Program-made: the position numbers and the translations under genes | The notes under the pieces: model-generated | What the model was told of the DNA's origin: nothing | Seen by the model: only the letters and a program-made list of their open reading frames with translations | Databases searched by the model: none | Shown: piece after piece, positions 21,871 to 33,814 of the stretch | Numbering within the stretch: the first letter of the stretch is position 1 | Layout: each line of letters opens with the position of its first letter | Origin: Panulirus ornatus | Taxonomy: Eukaryota > Arthropoda > Malacostraca > Decapoda > Palinuridae | Assembly: GCF_036320965.1 (NCBI RefSeq) | Contig: NC_092226.1 | Location: 24,567,002 to 24,631,001 of the forward strand | Direction of reading: 5' to 3' | DNA length: 64,000 bases

Positions 21871-22143
21871 TCAATCCAACTCCAAGTCCTCAAGACTGAA
21901 ACCCTGCAGCGCCCAGGAAGACAGGAAAGAAGTATGGAGGTAATGTTGATTGAAAGAGTTGCAACTGATGTGGCTGCAATGAGTGTTGATGGGCTGTTGA
22001 TGTCGGGTGTGTTGACTGCTTTGAGGCCCCTCTCCTGGACACCCGTCTCTCATCTCTTGTCCTCCTCTCGTAGAGCTGTAGAAAGCATCATCTTCCATGA
22101 TAAATGACTCTCCTAATTTGCTTTGCATTAAGCCATTCACCGT
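21871..22143 (-). CDS. Candidate terminal exon, unknown protein
   Basis: Minus-strand open segment of 91 codons including the stop, reading TVNGLMQSKLGESFIMEDDA and ending WALQGFSLEDLELD then TGA. A possible acceptor ACCATTTCTTAAG lies just before 22143 (minus sense). The peptide is of mixed, protein-like composition with no low-complexity bias, unlike most frames here, and no domain is recognised. No AATAAA is obvious beyond the stop. It abuts a LINE-A fragment at 21860. It could equally be a chance frame. Confidence 0.25.
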   Translation of the reverse strand, partial: TVNGLMQSKLGESFIMEDDAFYSSTRGGQEMRDGCPGEGPQSSQHTRHQQPINTHCSHISCNSFNQHYLHTSFLSSWALQGFSLEDLELD

Positions 22144-22470
22144 CTTAAGAAATGGTGTGTTTTAAACCCGGCGATCTGGCTTGGCAAAAATGCGCTTTGT
22201 GAATGTGTTGGCCATTACTCACGCCTCGCCACATTAGTCATGTAACGCCAAAGGAACCTCTGTGAACGAGGAACCACTCAGGACATTGATGAGGTGATTA
22301 ACTCGTTAAGAAATCCCCAGCTCCTCACACACAAGAAAAAAGTCATTGATTGAATAATTAGATTCGAAAAGAGTAATCACCTTACCCTAGCATTAGTGTT
22401 CCTCCCCATCACGATATGAGGGCGAGTGGGTGACTCACGGGAAGGAACAGTGCCTGGTAGAGTGGCTCAC

Positions 22471-22474
<4 letters not shown>

Positions 22475-22529
<55 letters not shown>
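22475..22529. repeat. (GA)n microsatellite
   Basis: About 27 GA units. Confidence 0.97.
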
Positions 22530-22779
22530 CATGCCCCAGGAGGATGAGGTATAAGGAAGAGGTAGTTCACTGTGATGGGGTTAGGGGGGAACTCGATCTT
22601 GGGAGGCCCAAAGAGGAGGAAAGTGACAGAGGGGAGGAGTAGTTCCTGGTAGGATGGGACGGGGTGAATGGCTAGTGCGGTTGAGGAGGAGGAGGAGGGG
22701 GGCCGTCCCCTCTTGTCAGTGCCGACGACTAATGACCCACTAATTTACCCCATGTGGTTCACAGCGGGAAGCCGTGTCG

Positions 22780-24760
22780 ACCTGGCACCCACTAGGGGAG
22801 AGTAGGCACTAAACCGGCACTCACTCGCCCTGGGGTGCCATAAAGCCCTGCTCACACTCCCCAGGACGCTGCTATCACCTCGCTCACCCTGCCTGAGGTG
22901 TAGCTATGATCGGTCTTGATCAGCATTTGTCATTGAACCGATGCATCTCGTCATGGTGCTGCAAATCCTCACTCAACCAGGCCACAAAGCCACTAAAACT
23001 CGCTTAGTCGGGCGTTGGTGCCCCCTATATCTCACTCCTTCGGGCCAGGGTGCCCCAAAACATTACCCCATCTAAACCAGAGCGCCGGTAAGCCTTGCTC
23101 AGTTATGGCAGCGTGCCGCTAAACCCTGTTCCATAAGGTCATGGCTGTCTCCGAGCCTTTCTCAGTTTAGCGACGAGGCTGTTGAATCTCGCTCACGCAG
23201 TGCCACTAATCCTTCTTCATTTAGGCTAGGGTGGCACTAAGCTACTCTCGGTCCGTCACGGGTGTCATTAAACATTGCTCACTCTCGAGCTGGAGTGACT
23301 CCGGCCCACAACGGTTACCCTGGCCACGTCGTTACTCTGCCTCGCTGACTGAGCCTACAGTGCCATTAGATACTACCTCGGCATGCTGTCCAAGGTGCCA
23401 CAAAACCTTGGTCACTAAGGTCTGGATATTACTAGATCTTGCTCATTTGTGTAGGAGTGTCACACGGCTTCGTTCAGTGTGATTCTGTTGCCATGGAACC
23501 GGCTCATTAAAGCTAGGGTGGCGCTGAACCTCGGTCTTTAAGTCCAGAGCACCGTCAGACATCGCCATGTAGCTTTATTCTCGCTGCACCTCGCTAGCTT
23601 CGAGATTGTCACTAACTCCGTTATTAGTCCTGGGAAAGTTTTTTTTTTTCTAAGCTACAGTGCGGCTGTGAGCGCTGCTCAACCAGGCCACCAAGGTGCC
23701 ATTAGATTTTGCTCATTTTGCCGAGGGTATCACTGGTGTGATGGTTCCGGCCGACGTAACGACCTTTGAACACGACGATGCGACTCTTGAGCAGCGACGA
23801 ACACGAAGTTTTGAGAAGGACAGTATGAGCTGTGTGCTCGGTAGTACGAACCCTGAGGTATGATGACCTAGTCTTTGTTCTGGTGCTTAAGGGTCAGTTT
23901 AGAGGCGAGGCTATCTTACACAAGGGTCGTACCGTCGTGCTCAAGGGTCGTACCGTCGTGCTCAAGGGTTGTACCGTCGTGCTTAAGGGGCATATCGTCG
24001 TGCTCAAGGGTTAGCTCTGGTTCCCGCTGACTCGCCTTCAGTTTTATAAAGGTTTCACTGAGACTCGTTAAATATATTGTGGAAAACCTTGCCTGGTTTT
24101 ACCTCGTGTCAAACCTCGCTTATTTCAACCAAAATTCCCGGCTCGCTTAAGCTCATTCTGGCTAGGGACCTGGTGAACTACCATGGCTGGGTAACCGCTA
24201 AGCCTCGGTCATCTTGGCCAGTATTGCGAAACCATTCCCTCTTCGGCCAGGGTGACAGTAAACGTTGCTCTTTTTGGTTAGGGTGACGATGAGTACTACT
24301 GAATCCAGTTCGTCTCTGGTATGATCATTTTTGGCCAAGGTGCTGGTAACATGGGCTCTACTTGGCCAGGGTAAAGCTACAACCTAAGCGAATTTGGTTC
24401 GTATTGCTAACCCATGCTCAGTTTAGCTAGGGTGCGGGTATACATCGCTCGCTTTGGCTAAAGTGCCGCTGAACCTTGCTGAGTTTGATTAGGGCGTTGC
24501 TAAACCTTGCTGAATATGGTTACGGCGTCGCTAACCTTGCCGAGTTTGGTTAGGGTGCTCCTAACCTTGTCGAGTTTGGTTAGGGCGCCGCTAAACCTTG
24601 TTCAGCATATGACCAGGACTCTAAAATAAACAATGCTGAACGTAGCCAGGATGCCTTTAAACCTCCATCAGTTTGTCCAGCGTTCCGCTAAACCATCTCG
24701 TGAGTTTTGCAAGGGAGCAGTTAAACCTCTCCTATTTTTGCCAGGATGCCGCCACCAGGC
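22780..24760. repeat. Ancient degenerate ~32-bp tandem array (~2 kb)
   Basis: The words GCTAAACCTTGCT, GAGTTTGGTTAGGG, GGCCAGGGTGCC and AGGGCGCCGCTAAACC alternate throughout. Near the 3' side the step is measurable: 24481, 24512, 24542, 24572 (30-31 bp). Units differ by about a quarter to a third of positions, so the array is old. A fold-back element (23740-24015) is embedded in it. The plus frames inside have no coding value. Confidence 0.8.
23740..24015. repeat. Fold-back element, copy 3 (longest)
   Basis: The left arm has AACACGACGATGCGACTCTTGAGC-type subunits. The loop region (about 23858-23920) includes GTATGATGACC and AAGGGTCAGTTTAGAGGC. The right arm is four to five tandem 21-bp units, each with CGTACCGTCGTGCTCAAGGG (23925-24012), two of them identical. 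The right-arm amplification is unique to this copy and shows the subunit can expand in tandem. Confidence 0.8.
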
Positions 24761-27107
24761 AGCCGGCGCGTACCTAAGACTTGATCAAAGGAGGGAAGAG
24801 GGAGCGGGCGCGCGAATTACCAACTCGCCAGAGATAATGATAGAGAGGTTCCACACAAGAATGGTTTGTGAGAACACATCTATTTTCCTCGTGTATACTG
24901 AGGTTTTCCATATACTTTGGCTCTTGCTTGTTGTGCTCAGTTGAGCTTCATTGTATATCTTAGGAAATTAAACGTTTTTTCAGTGCTTGCACGTTATATC
25001 AAATGATTCACTTTTATTGGTCAAATTATCGCAGAATTTGATGTAGCTTTTGTGCAGAGGTAAACTTATTACGTGACTTGAGTGACCATTTCTTGAATGA
25101 ATGTTATCAAAAAATATGAATATTCTGCACCATAAAACCGCTGATAACAAGAATCAGGGGAGTTGTGGTTGAAGAGAGAAATTAATGTGATTTTGCATAT
25201 AATGAAACTTTCGTTAATATAAAACGTTATGTTATTATACGGAGGTGGTGAAACTAAGAGGAATTCTTTCATTGGTCGCTGGCGTATTTATGTTAATATT
25301 TTGTGGATCTTATTTACAGAAATACGAAGCAAATTCAACAATTGCGCATAGAACGAGATTAATAGTAGTGTATATTTTTTTTTTTCATTATAAGGGATTA
25401 TAGAGGTTAGAATAACAAAGATATAACTAAACCATTAATTTTTCTTCCATTTTCTATTAATTTTATTACGTACTAGCGTCAAGGGGTGGGGGAGCGAAGG
25501 GGACAACAACGATCGCCCTCGTCCCCTCATCAACACGCCCCTGCCACACAGTCATCCATAACTGGAAAAAAAATTTCCACACACTTCGTGACGACGTGGG
25601 TCTCAAAAGACCCCGGCCATCAATGGCTTCTTTTGCACCAACACCGAGCCATTAATTGAAGAGGTCAGAGATAAAGAGGTGAGGCCGGATATCAAAGGGT
25701 TGCAGGTCGTTGGGATGAGAGTGTCACCCGGAGCTTGACGAAGTGATTAAGAAGGCACTCTGGCGACACGCACGAACGCTGGGCGAGTCTCTCGATGGCA
25801 TTAGGACCGCGAGTGTGCAGGTCACCCAGGCGTAATAGTTCGGTGTGAGGACACCAGCCTTGGGGGGGTCTCAAGCACTGGTGGTCTTAAGTGTTGTTGA
25901 GGCCGTGGGCAGGAGAGTCATTTCAGAGGGGGTCTTAAAACACTTAGATGTTTGATGACCTAAACAGGGAGTCATCGATTTTCGGTTTCAGCTTCACTTT
26001 GCCATATCAACGAAACAGCAGGTAGCAGACCTCGGTATGATGCTGACGATAGAGATAGCACCAATGACAATTTTTTTTGGGTGGAGGGGCTTAAAGTGTA
26101 GCGTTGCCTCGAGTGGTTACCGCCCGGTTTTGCCATCCCCCAGGGCTGCCCCTGCTTGGTGACGAGGTCGAGGCATCAGTACTCACCCAGAGGTAAAGAT
26201 TTTGACTCGCTTTTCATAGTGATGTGAACGCGGGTGATCAAGGTCACCAGATAGAATCGTCAGTGTCTGGGAAATTGATTTGCGAATTCTGGTGACTTTA
26301 AGATATAGAGCCAACACCTAAGTTACCTCAATGAAATGATTCCGGAAGTCTCCGGAGGTAAATTGGTCACAAGACTGGCACTGCAGTCTGGAGGAGAAGG
26401 TGGGAAGGAGAGGGTAGGTAGCTTACTGGCGGCGGGAAGCGAGATCCAGTAATCTCTGACCACTTCCGGAGCGCCGTAGGGAAATGGTTCATCTGCTTAG
26501 GAGGTACTTCAGGAATGTTTAGGGAAGGCCGCCTGCCTGTGAGGAACACGCCTCCCTCCCTTCCTTCCTTCCTTCACAGGCGGCGCTCCATGGAACATTA
26601 CTCACCCTCCTCAGCGAGACCCAGTCTCAGAGTAATGAAACGTAGGACACGAAAAGACAAATGATCACATTCCACGGAATGCGACATGTGGATCACGACG
26701 AGAGCAACGACCTCGGAAACGGACAAATGGTCCGTGGACAACGGGGAACGGAATGCAACGTATGGATCAAAGACACTGGAGCCCCGGGAACCTCACGGGA
26801 CTTCGACCACGGAGACCCCCAAGCAAGGATAATGTACCACAAGGTCACTAACCACAGATCAGGGGACGCACTGCGGCGGTGAGCACGGAAGGGAATCATA
26901 TAATACACTTACCGTCATCCTTCACACTTAAGTCTCTCATTACACTCGCGTCATGGTGTGCAGATGATGTTATTTCATGCTTTTAAAATACTTCTACAGA
27001 CCGAGTTACTTGACACGCAAGTAATTTCATGGAACTTGGGCGCGCTGGAGAGAGGCATTCACGGTGTAATTTACAGCAACTCATAATTTGTTTAAACCTG
27101 AGGTATT

Positions 27108-27108
<1 letters not shown>
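24761..27108. other. Unassigned DNA
   Basis: AT-rich 24960-25460, mixed after. Short CCTT run at 26560-26577. A 73-codon plus frame at 26661-26882 (begins MITFHGMRHVDHDESND) has no recognised domain. No RNA genes seen. Confidence 0.4.

Positions 27109-27162
<54 letters not shown>
27109..27162. repeat. (CA)n microsatellite
   Basis: About 27 CA units. Confidence 0.97.
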
Positions 27163-27163
<1 letters not shown>

Positions 27164-27449
27164 GAAGAGACGTGCGCATGCACCTCGTTGTAAGCACAAG
27201 GACTCCTCTGAAGGTGTCGGTGATGTAGGTGCACTGCTGACTAGTTTTCCTGAAAATATCCTTTGATTACCATCTCCTCACCCGACCTCCCAGGCCCCTC
27301 GTGCTCTCCGGTTACTGCCCTGCCGGATGTACGTACGTACATACGTGCACTTCCCAGACGGCGCAGAGGATGAACGGTGGAGTCCATGTTAGATTATGTT
27401 TATGGCATTATCATAAACCATGACTATGCCATCTGTTATACAAGGCAGT

Positions 27450-28059
<610 letters not shown>

Positions 28060-28382
28060 GTGTTGGTCGATGATGCTAAGTATGGGCGTGCATGAGGCGG
28101 TCTGGAGGTGGGAGGTTGAGGGCATGCGGCAGAAGGCGTGTGCTTGAGGGCGTCTGGTTGCTGACGTGTGGTTGAAGGTGTGTGGTTCAAGAAGTTTGCT
28201 TGACAGGGTCTGGTTGATGACCTGTGGTTGAGGGTTTGTGTTTGACGTCGTCTGGGTGAAGGCATGTGGTGGAGGGTGTATGTTTGTAGGCAGTTGTGGT
28301 CGTGTGGTTAAGGGTGTGTAGGCGTGGTCGTGTGGTTTAGTGCGTGTGGCTGAAAGTGTATGGTTGAGGGTTCTGTGGTTGA
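28060..28382. repeat. Degenerate ~15-17-bp G/T-rich tandem array
   Basis: GTGTGGTTGAGGG-like words recur every 15-17 bp, highly diverged. Minus frames (121 and 73 codons, His/Thr/Pro-rich) derive from it. Confidence 0.65.
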
Positions 28383-28430
28383 CGTCAGCCCGAGGTCCTA
28401 ACACTAGGCTTCAGCATACCGGGTCGCTGA

Positions 28431-28697
28431 AGCCTAACGAACATTCTTGAACTGTATTGCCTGAATGTCCTCTCAGAAGATGGCCTCCCAGTGCTCAGGC
28501 GAGCTGTGGGATGCAAACAGAGGCTCATCATTGTGATGGTGCAGGCCATACTGCCGTTAGCCATACTGCTACATAGTGCACTGCTGGAGGACACAAACGT
28601 CGCAAGGCAGCTCTGCAAGACAGATTGGTTACCATTTGCCCGAGAGGAAGGGAGGGAGGGAGGCAGGCAGCGCGGAAGTTTTTGCCTGCGTCGTTAG
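28431..28697 (+). other. Open segment of unknown nature
   Basis: Plus frame from just after a TGA (about 28428) to a TAG at 28695-28697. It reads NILELYCLNVLSEDGLPVLR, then a hydrophobic RLIIVMVQAILPLAILLHSA segment and KTDWLPFAREE. The composition is protein-like in the first 70 codons and the C-terminal part is a purine repeat. The minus strand is open too (78 codons), so chance is possible. I cannot assign a family. Confidence 0.2.
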
Positions 28698-28762
28698 GGT
28701 GCGACAAATCCCAGCGGCCGCGGTGCTGACGGCGCCCCGCTGGGTCTGCCCTTATCCCTCAC

Positions 28763-28932
28763 TGCCGCCGACCACCATGCTAGGAGAACCGAGCTCCCTC
28801 TTGTGCTCGTCTTCGTTATTGCCTCCTGTTCCTCATGATCTTCGTAGGAGATATGGAGACCGTAGATGGGGACAAAGGAACCTCCCCAGCGCTTAATCAG
28901 TTGGTTGGCGTAAGACTCCTCCCGAGAGATGT
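28763..28932 (-). CDS. Candidate internal exon, unknown protein
   Basis: Minus strand: a strong acceptor, polypyrimidine CTTCTTTCTTCACTCACAG ending at 28933, precedes an open segment. It reads ISREESYANQLIKRWGG, then SFVPIYGLHISYEDHEEQEA and ITKTSTRGSS, and closes at a donor GCA/GTGAGG (GT at 28762-28761). Length is 170 bp with entry after the first base of a codon and exit in phase 0. The peptide is well mixed and polar, with tryptophan and tyrosine as in globular proteins, which is unusual for this window. I do not recognise the family and see no partner exons on either side within about 500 bp. Confidence 0.4.
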
Positions 28933-29260
28933 CTGTGAGTGAAGAAAGAAGACATAAGTCGCAAAAGCCACCTCCCCGGACTGGCACCCCGCTCCGTGCC
29001 AGGCCAGTGCCTCGCGGTGTCACGCATGATGCCAGCCTCTGCGGGATGCCTCAAACGCTACTGGATGGTGGGAGGAGGGGAAGAGGGCTGGCGAGGGAGA
29101 GGAGGCATGTAAAGAGGAGGCGAGGTGTGCTGGGGATACATGTTTTAGAAAGGTTGTGTCTAGTGGAAAGAGTAGCAAGGGAAAGTGCGTCCCTGTGGAG
29201 GGCGGAAGGTGTGGATAACAAGGGAGGGAGAGGCTTTAATAAGGCAGTGTGGTAAACAGA

Positions 29261-29264
<4 letters not shown>
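28933..29264. other. GC-rich unassigned DNA
   Basis: Purine-rich on the plus strand toward 29264. No gene recognised. Confidence 0.4.

Positions 29265-29313
<49 letters not shown>
29265..29313. repeat. (GA)n microsatellite
   Basis: About 24 GA units. Confidence 0.97.
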
Positions 29314-29316
<3 letters not shown>

Positions 29317-30234
29317 GGGGGGTAGTATGGGCGGGCAAGGGGTTATGAAGGTGGTAAGAGGGCGGTCTGTAGAGGGTGTGAAGGGAACTTCTCTTGATAA
29401 TGAGCAAAAGAGTTGGAGGTTTAATGTATCTAATGACGGGGTCTGGGGAGTGCCAGGCTCCGTCAGACGCTACTGGTGACGCGTGTGTGGCACTGACGTA
29501 GATGCCACAACTCACGCAGGGCTAAAGACCGCTTTGTCGAGGATGTGTTGGCCTCCTGAAGGCTAAGTGGAACTCATGATTAGCTCGGCGGGCGGCCCTG
29601 GCTTGCCCTCCACTTCCCAGGGTTCTCCTCAGACTTGGAAGAGAGAGGAGAAGAATGTGCAAGGAAGATACTCGATAAAGGAAGTACAAGGTGGTAACGT
29701 AGAGCAAAGTATTATGTAAAAGGATGTGTTTTTTTTTTTTTTAAGTTTTTCGAGTTTGAAAATTTTCGTTGTTTCAATATATATTGACAAAACATTTCAA
29801 CGAGTCGAGACATAAGTGTCAAAGAGAGAGAACTGAAGATTCGATGCTCAAGTATGTCGTCCATAACACACAGCAATGATATACTTATGACACGAGGAAT
29901 ACCAAGTTTGTGCGAAAAAAAAGGACGAAGAAAACTAGACAAGATAATGATTCGAAACTAATATGGAACTGAGCAAAACATGATAAGTAACACGTGATAG
30001 TAAGAAGACCTATACAACTAGGTCGTTCCTGCAGCAGCGAGTCGAAAGACACAAGGCACATTGGTAACTCGAACGCCCTGGACGCGTCATCTCGTGATAA
30101 ACAGATCTAAATCCGTAGTGATGGTTATGGTAGCCAGGGTATCGGGCTGGTGGTCGTAGTACCCTCTGAGGGTTTTACGCAATACGACTAACCAAATATT
30201 CCTTACCCGCGCGTCTTGGGTTCAACAATGACAC
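29314..30234. other. Unassigned DNA
   Basis: Contains a 13-14 bp T-run near 29730. No coding or repeat signal recognised. Confidence 0.4.
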
Positions 30235-30390
30235 TTGTAACTTTACGAACACGACGGTGCGACCCTTGGGCACGACGGTGTGACATGAGTAAGATGATCC
30301 AGACACTGATTTAACCCCTAAGGATCAGGTTAGACACTGTCACCATACCCATGGTGTCGTGCCATTGCACTCAAAGGGTTAATACGGTCA
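30235..30390. repeat. Fold-back element, copy 4
   Basis: Left: ACACGACGGTGCGACCCTTG and GGGCACGACGGTGTGAC. Loop near 30318-30345 with TTTAACCCCTAAGGATCAGG. Right: CCCATGGTGTCGTGCC and CACTCAAAGGGTTAATACGG. Confidence 0.7.
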
Positions 30391-30579
30391 GAAAGGTGTT
30401 CATCTGTTAATACAAACTAGGCCAGTGAACACAGCATACAGACTGCATTTTCCCCACCAGGGAAAAGAATCTTAAGAGATTATGAAGGACCAAGTGGCCC
30501 GTAGTGTTGTGTACTATGATGATTTAAGGCTAAAGAAGCATCACTATGAAAGACACCGGACCCATACTAGACAGTGTGG

Positions 30580-31440
30580 TATTATAACCTCCAGAACACG
30601 ACCTAGTAGGGTACAGGTACATGTGGGACATCGCGAGAATCCTTGATACTGAACATTTCAAATGCCGACTCTGGTCTGCACTTGATGAACGTAAACTACG
30701 ACACCATCATAGCGAATGTGCCAAAATCGTTGATTTCAGACCTCAAGGCTTACTGTTTCGACGGCTTTGTGGTTATGGATAGGAACATTTTTGAAGACTT
30801 TCTTCCACTGCAACCGAAATTGGCCGTGCCCTGAGCTCTGAAAACGCCTGGTGTAAAACGCCTGGTGTAATCATACCTAGTACAGCATGTTCTGTAACGA
30901 CATTGTCCAGTGTGTAGCTTGACTTTAATATTTTGTCAGTGTTAACAACACACCCATGCCTTGTACTCTGTAACTGTATGCCCAGTGTGTAATGTATCTT
31001 TGAACTTTCATAATTATTGACGACTATACGCTACACTTTTACATTTTCAAATACACACTTCAGTTTCTAAGTAATTTCTTTGCGTATTTCCTGTCACTGT
31101 AATATTAACAAGATGCTCTGGATATGTATATGTTAAACTTTCTTAGTATAATACAAATGTTATGTATGTTACTCTCAGCGTCACTCACTATCCTGTAATT
31201 ATGTATCATGTATTTGATGTATCCTTGATCTCCCTCCACTTCTTAACCCACTCGGGCCCACCTGTCACCCACCTATGCCAAAATACTGTCCCCACTGTAC
31301 GCTCTATACTGCCCTGAACCTACCCCCTAGATATGTGCCCTTCATCCATACTGTCATAGAATTGATTTGTTTGTGTATATTTATAAGATATTGTTTTAAA
31401 TCTAAAACAGGAAAAAATTTTTTTCTCCGTTTTAGAAATA
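30580..31440 (+). pseudogene. LINE-A 3' end, longest copy
   Basis: Plus-strand coding part: RYRYMWDIARILDTEHFKCR (from about 30616), then LWSALDERKLRHHHSECAK. This is a Cys/His knuckle whose second cysteine is now W. After a shift of frame comes SLISDLKAYCFDGFVVMDRN, then FEDFLPLQPKLAVP and TGA (30832-30834). It aligns with the 40.4-kb copy (RYVWQVARTYDVDHSKCRLC...HILGHYHCECPK). The 3' UTR has AATATTAACAAGATGCTCTG, CACTCGGGCCCACCTGTCACC (in part) and AGATATGTGCCCTTCATCC, ending in A-rich sequence near 31405-31425. It is a dead, 5'-truncated LINE; when intact the knuckle would bind nucleic acid during retroposition. Confidence 0.85.
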
Positions 31441-31554
31441 CGGAAAGTTTGAATGTTGCTTAGAGGGTGAGGAGTCACCTCTCTCCCTACCCCTACAGTA
31501 AAACGTATACTAGGGTGAGGATCGTATGTAATAGTTAAAAAGAATCGGAACGTA

Positions 31555-31556
<2 letters not shown>

Positions 31557-31627
<71 letters not shown>

Positions 31628-31648
31628 GCGCGCGCACGCACGCACACA
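31557..31648. repeat. (CA)n with (CG) interruption
   Basis: About 34 CA units to 31625, then CGCGCGCGCGCACGCACGCACACAC.. type sequence (a Z-DNA-prone purine-pyrimidine alternation). Confidence 0.95.
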
Positions 31649-31719
31649 CTGATAGTTTACAGCCTACCAGATAGTGATAATGTGATCCATCATATGACTG
31701 TATATGATTGATTTGTGCT

Positions 31720-32045
31720 GGTAACCCCGGGAAGTTTATTGTGCCTCCCATGCTCATTCTGTGAGCGGTAGCGCAAAAAGATTACAGAGGTCACAAAGGG
31801 TCTTAGTCTGTCTCCAGTGGGTTGATATTACATAAGGTATTACAATTCGTATTTCATTATACATTACATCGTTTCATATGGTAAGATTTACCGACTAGAT
31901 GCAAAAAGTGGATACAAACTTAAAATTTCAGGTATCGTGTTATTAATAATAACGTGTTGTAACATTTCTTGCAGAGTTTCTTTCGACCCATCCTCAAAAT
32001 TCTCTCTTTTTTTCACATTTTAAAATATTGTGTTCTAATCTTCGA
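31720..32045 (-). pseudogene. LINE-B 3' end, copy 3
   Basis: Minus strand ends GSKETLQEMLQHVIINNTIP, then EILSLYPLFASSR and TAA (about 31888), followed by a 3' UTR with GCGCTACCGCTCACAGAATG and GGCACAATAAACTTCCC. This matches copy 2 (SKETLQEMSQHLI, LYPLLASSR) closely. Upstream coding is broken by a stop within the EPFRD segment, and the copy is truncated near 32045. Confidence 0.87.
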
Positions 32046-32160
32046 CCACTTCCTTGGTATTTCCCATCTGGTGATGACGGTATCTTCCACCATCAGATGG
32101 CGATAGGTTCAAGTCCATCATGGGTGGAACTGGTACCTTCCTACCCAGTCACTAGCCTTA
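32046..32160 (+). mobile_element. Possible tRNA-derived SINE piece
   Basis: A perfect B-box consensus GGTTCAAGTCC at 32105-32115, preceded by an inverted pair CCATCTGGTG / CACCATCAGATGG (32066-32101). No convincing A box or acceptor stem, so not a tRNA gene. Confidence 0.3.
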
Positions 32161-32645
32161 TGTCCCTCTTCCCCTTATATCTCATCTCTTACGTTCCTTA
32201 TATTTACTCATACCTCCTCATCTCGTAAACACCTTTTAGCCAGCCCCTTATTCTTCATCTGTATCTGTTTTAAACGTCTTTATTTTTCTCTTCCATATTG
32301 CTGTTTACTTCCCTGCGTCTCTCGTGTTTATTTTTCTACATCATCTGTTCCTTTATTTGCTGTCGCTTCTTAATGTTAGCAAAAATCCTAGTCCGCCCCT
32401 GTCAGTTTTCACAGGCGAAACACGGCTAGTTGTATTATGGGTACTTGCATATGACGCTCGAAGAGTTAAATCATCGTACATCTGGTCGCTGCGACTAGAG
32501 TTTCTAGTAAATGAAGCACCAGCAACCTGCCTCAATGTGCCTCAAGCTATCTTCAGGAAAAATGTTCTTTGATTACTCCTGGTTACCACTTCATTTTAGG
32601 AATTTCTATTTTGGGCTCTGTATTCTTTCCACCCTTTGTTTCAAG
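32161..32645. other. Unassigned DNA upstream of transposase
   Basis: May include the 5' untranslated part of the Tc1-like element, but no terminal inverted repeat could be matched to the 3' side. Confidence 0.35.
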
Positions 32646-33602
32646 ATGGTTGGTTTTTACCTTTCTCAGGCGGAGAAAGCCCAAATTCTTACCGAGATGT
32701 AAGAAAATGTAGGTATACTCGAGATTTATAAGCGAACTGGACGTTCAGAACGTACGATCAGGCGGCTGCTTGCCAGCGCTCTTATCCTACCTGACAACGT
32801 CCTCCCACCACCAAAGCCTATCCCTGGTCGCTCCCAAGACGAGTAGTATTGAAGCAACTCCGCAACTCGAGAAAAGCCATCCAAAACTCTTTAGAAAACG
32901 TCTCTCAAAGAAGCATGCAACATCCTCTACATTCCCTCTCCTACGCCCGCTGTCAAACCCCTGCTTCCGATGGAAATGAAAAGCAAAACTCCTCGTAATT
33001 ACAAAGAAATACAAGAATTAGAGTGAGCAACAGTGGAGTAAGGCAGTGTTTTCCGATGAAAGTTCTTTCAAGTGTGCGTAGTCGAAGCAGAGGAGGGTGA
33101 GGAGGCCGGAGGGTGCCAGCTGGTATATCTCTCGTATCACAGTGAAGACAGTGGAAGACCCAGACGGCATGATGATCTGGCATACCTCTTGTGGTGCTAT
33201 GCGTCTTGCCTATGGTTGTGCTTCTTAGCCAAGATAACTACAGTGAATGGAGAGCTATGGTGGTAGAAAACCATCTGTGTCCTTTTTACGAGTCTCCTGG
33301 GTGTGATTGCTCTATGCAGGATATCCCCGTTTTCCAAAAGGCTAGAAGGATGATGAAATGGTTTTTAGAGGAAAATACTTAAATGCTAGTGTGGCTTGGG
33401 GACTCGCCAGACCTTAACCCAGTCGAGAACTGCTGGAACCAGATGAGAGTCAAGCTTGCTTCTTGTAACTCCTCATCAGTGCTTCGCCTCATTCGGGAGA
33501 TCAAGACCCTATGGACCCAAAACATGGATCTACAATACTTCAGGAACCTAGCCAATACCATGCCCAGACGTCTGCAGATGGTAATCGAGGCCAAAGGAGA
33601 GA

Positions 33603-33610
<8 letters not shown>
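32646..33610 (+). pseudogene. Tc1-like DD34E transposase pseudogene
   Basis: Fragments in three plus frames, in family order. MVGFYLSQAEKAQILTEM (32646-) and KRTGRSERTIRRLLASA (32730-) are the DNA-binding helix-turn-helix region; PPPKPIPGRSQ is the usual GRPR-like linker. HPKLFRKRLS follows, then WSKAVFSDESSFKC with the first catalytic Asp at 33055-33057, then RVRRPEGASWY and TVKTVEDPDGMMIW. Next CSMQD has the second Asp at 33320-33322, and LGDSPDLNPVENCWNQM the Glu at 33425-33427, 34 codons later as the DD34E class requires. The end is TMPRRLQMVIEAKGEMT. Stops (for example TAA at 33379-33381), a lost GAPCH motif and frame changes between the first and second Asp make it non-functional. About 321 codons against about 340 usual. 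A (CT)n run replaces the 3' UTR and inverted repeat. Confidence 0.92.

Positions 33611-33665
<55 letters not shown>
33604..33665. repeat. (CT)n microsatellite
   Basis: About 30 CT units beginning at the last codons of the transposase remnant. Confidence 0.97.
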
Positions 33666-33669
<4 letters not shown>

Positions 33670-33814
33670 ATCAGCAGGTTTACATAGTGTCCGATAGGTA
33701 ACGTCAGTAATGTACAAACATTATCACTCGAGGGAAATGTCTTACCTTAAAATCTTGTACCAGTAACCTTTTTACGAATTACTGCAGAGTATCAATACAT
33801 GAGAGAACATAAGA

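Noticed and set aside
32105..32115. tRNA gene
   Set aside because: Perfect B box but no acceptor stem, anticodon arm or A box at the right distance; better seen as a SINE piece.
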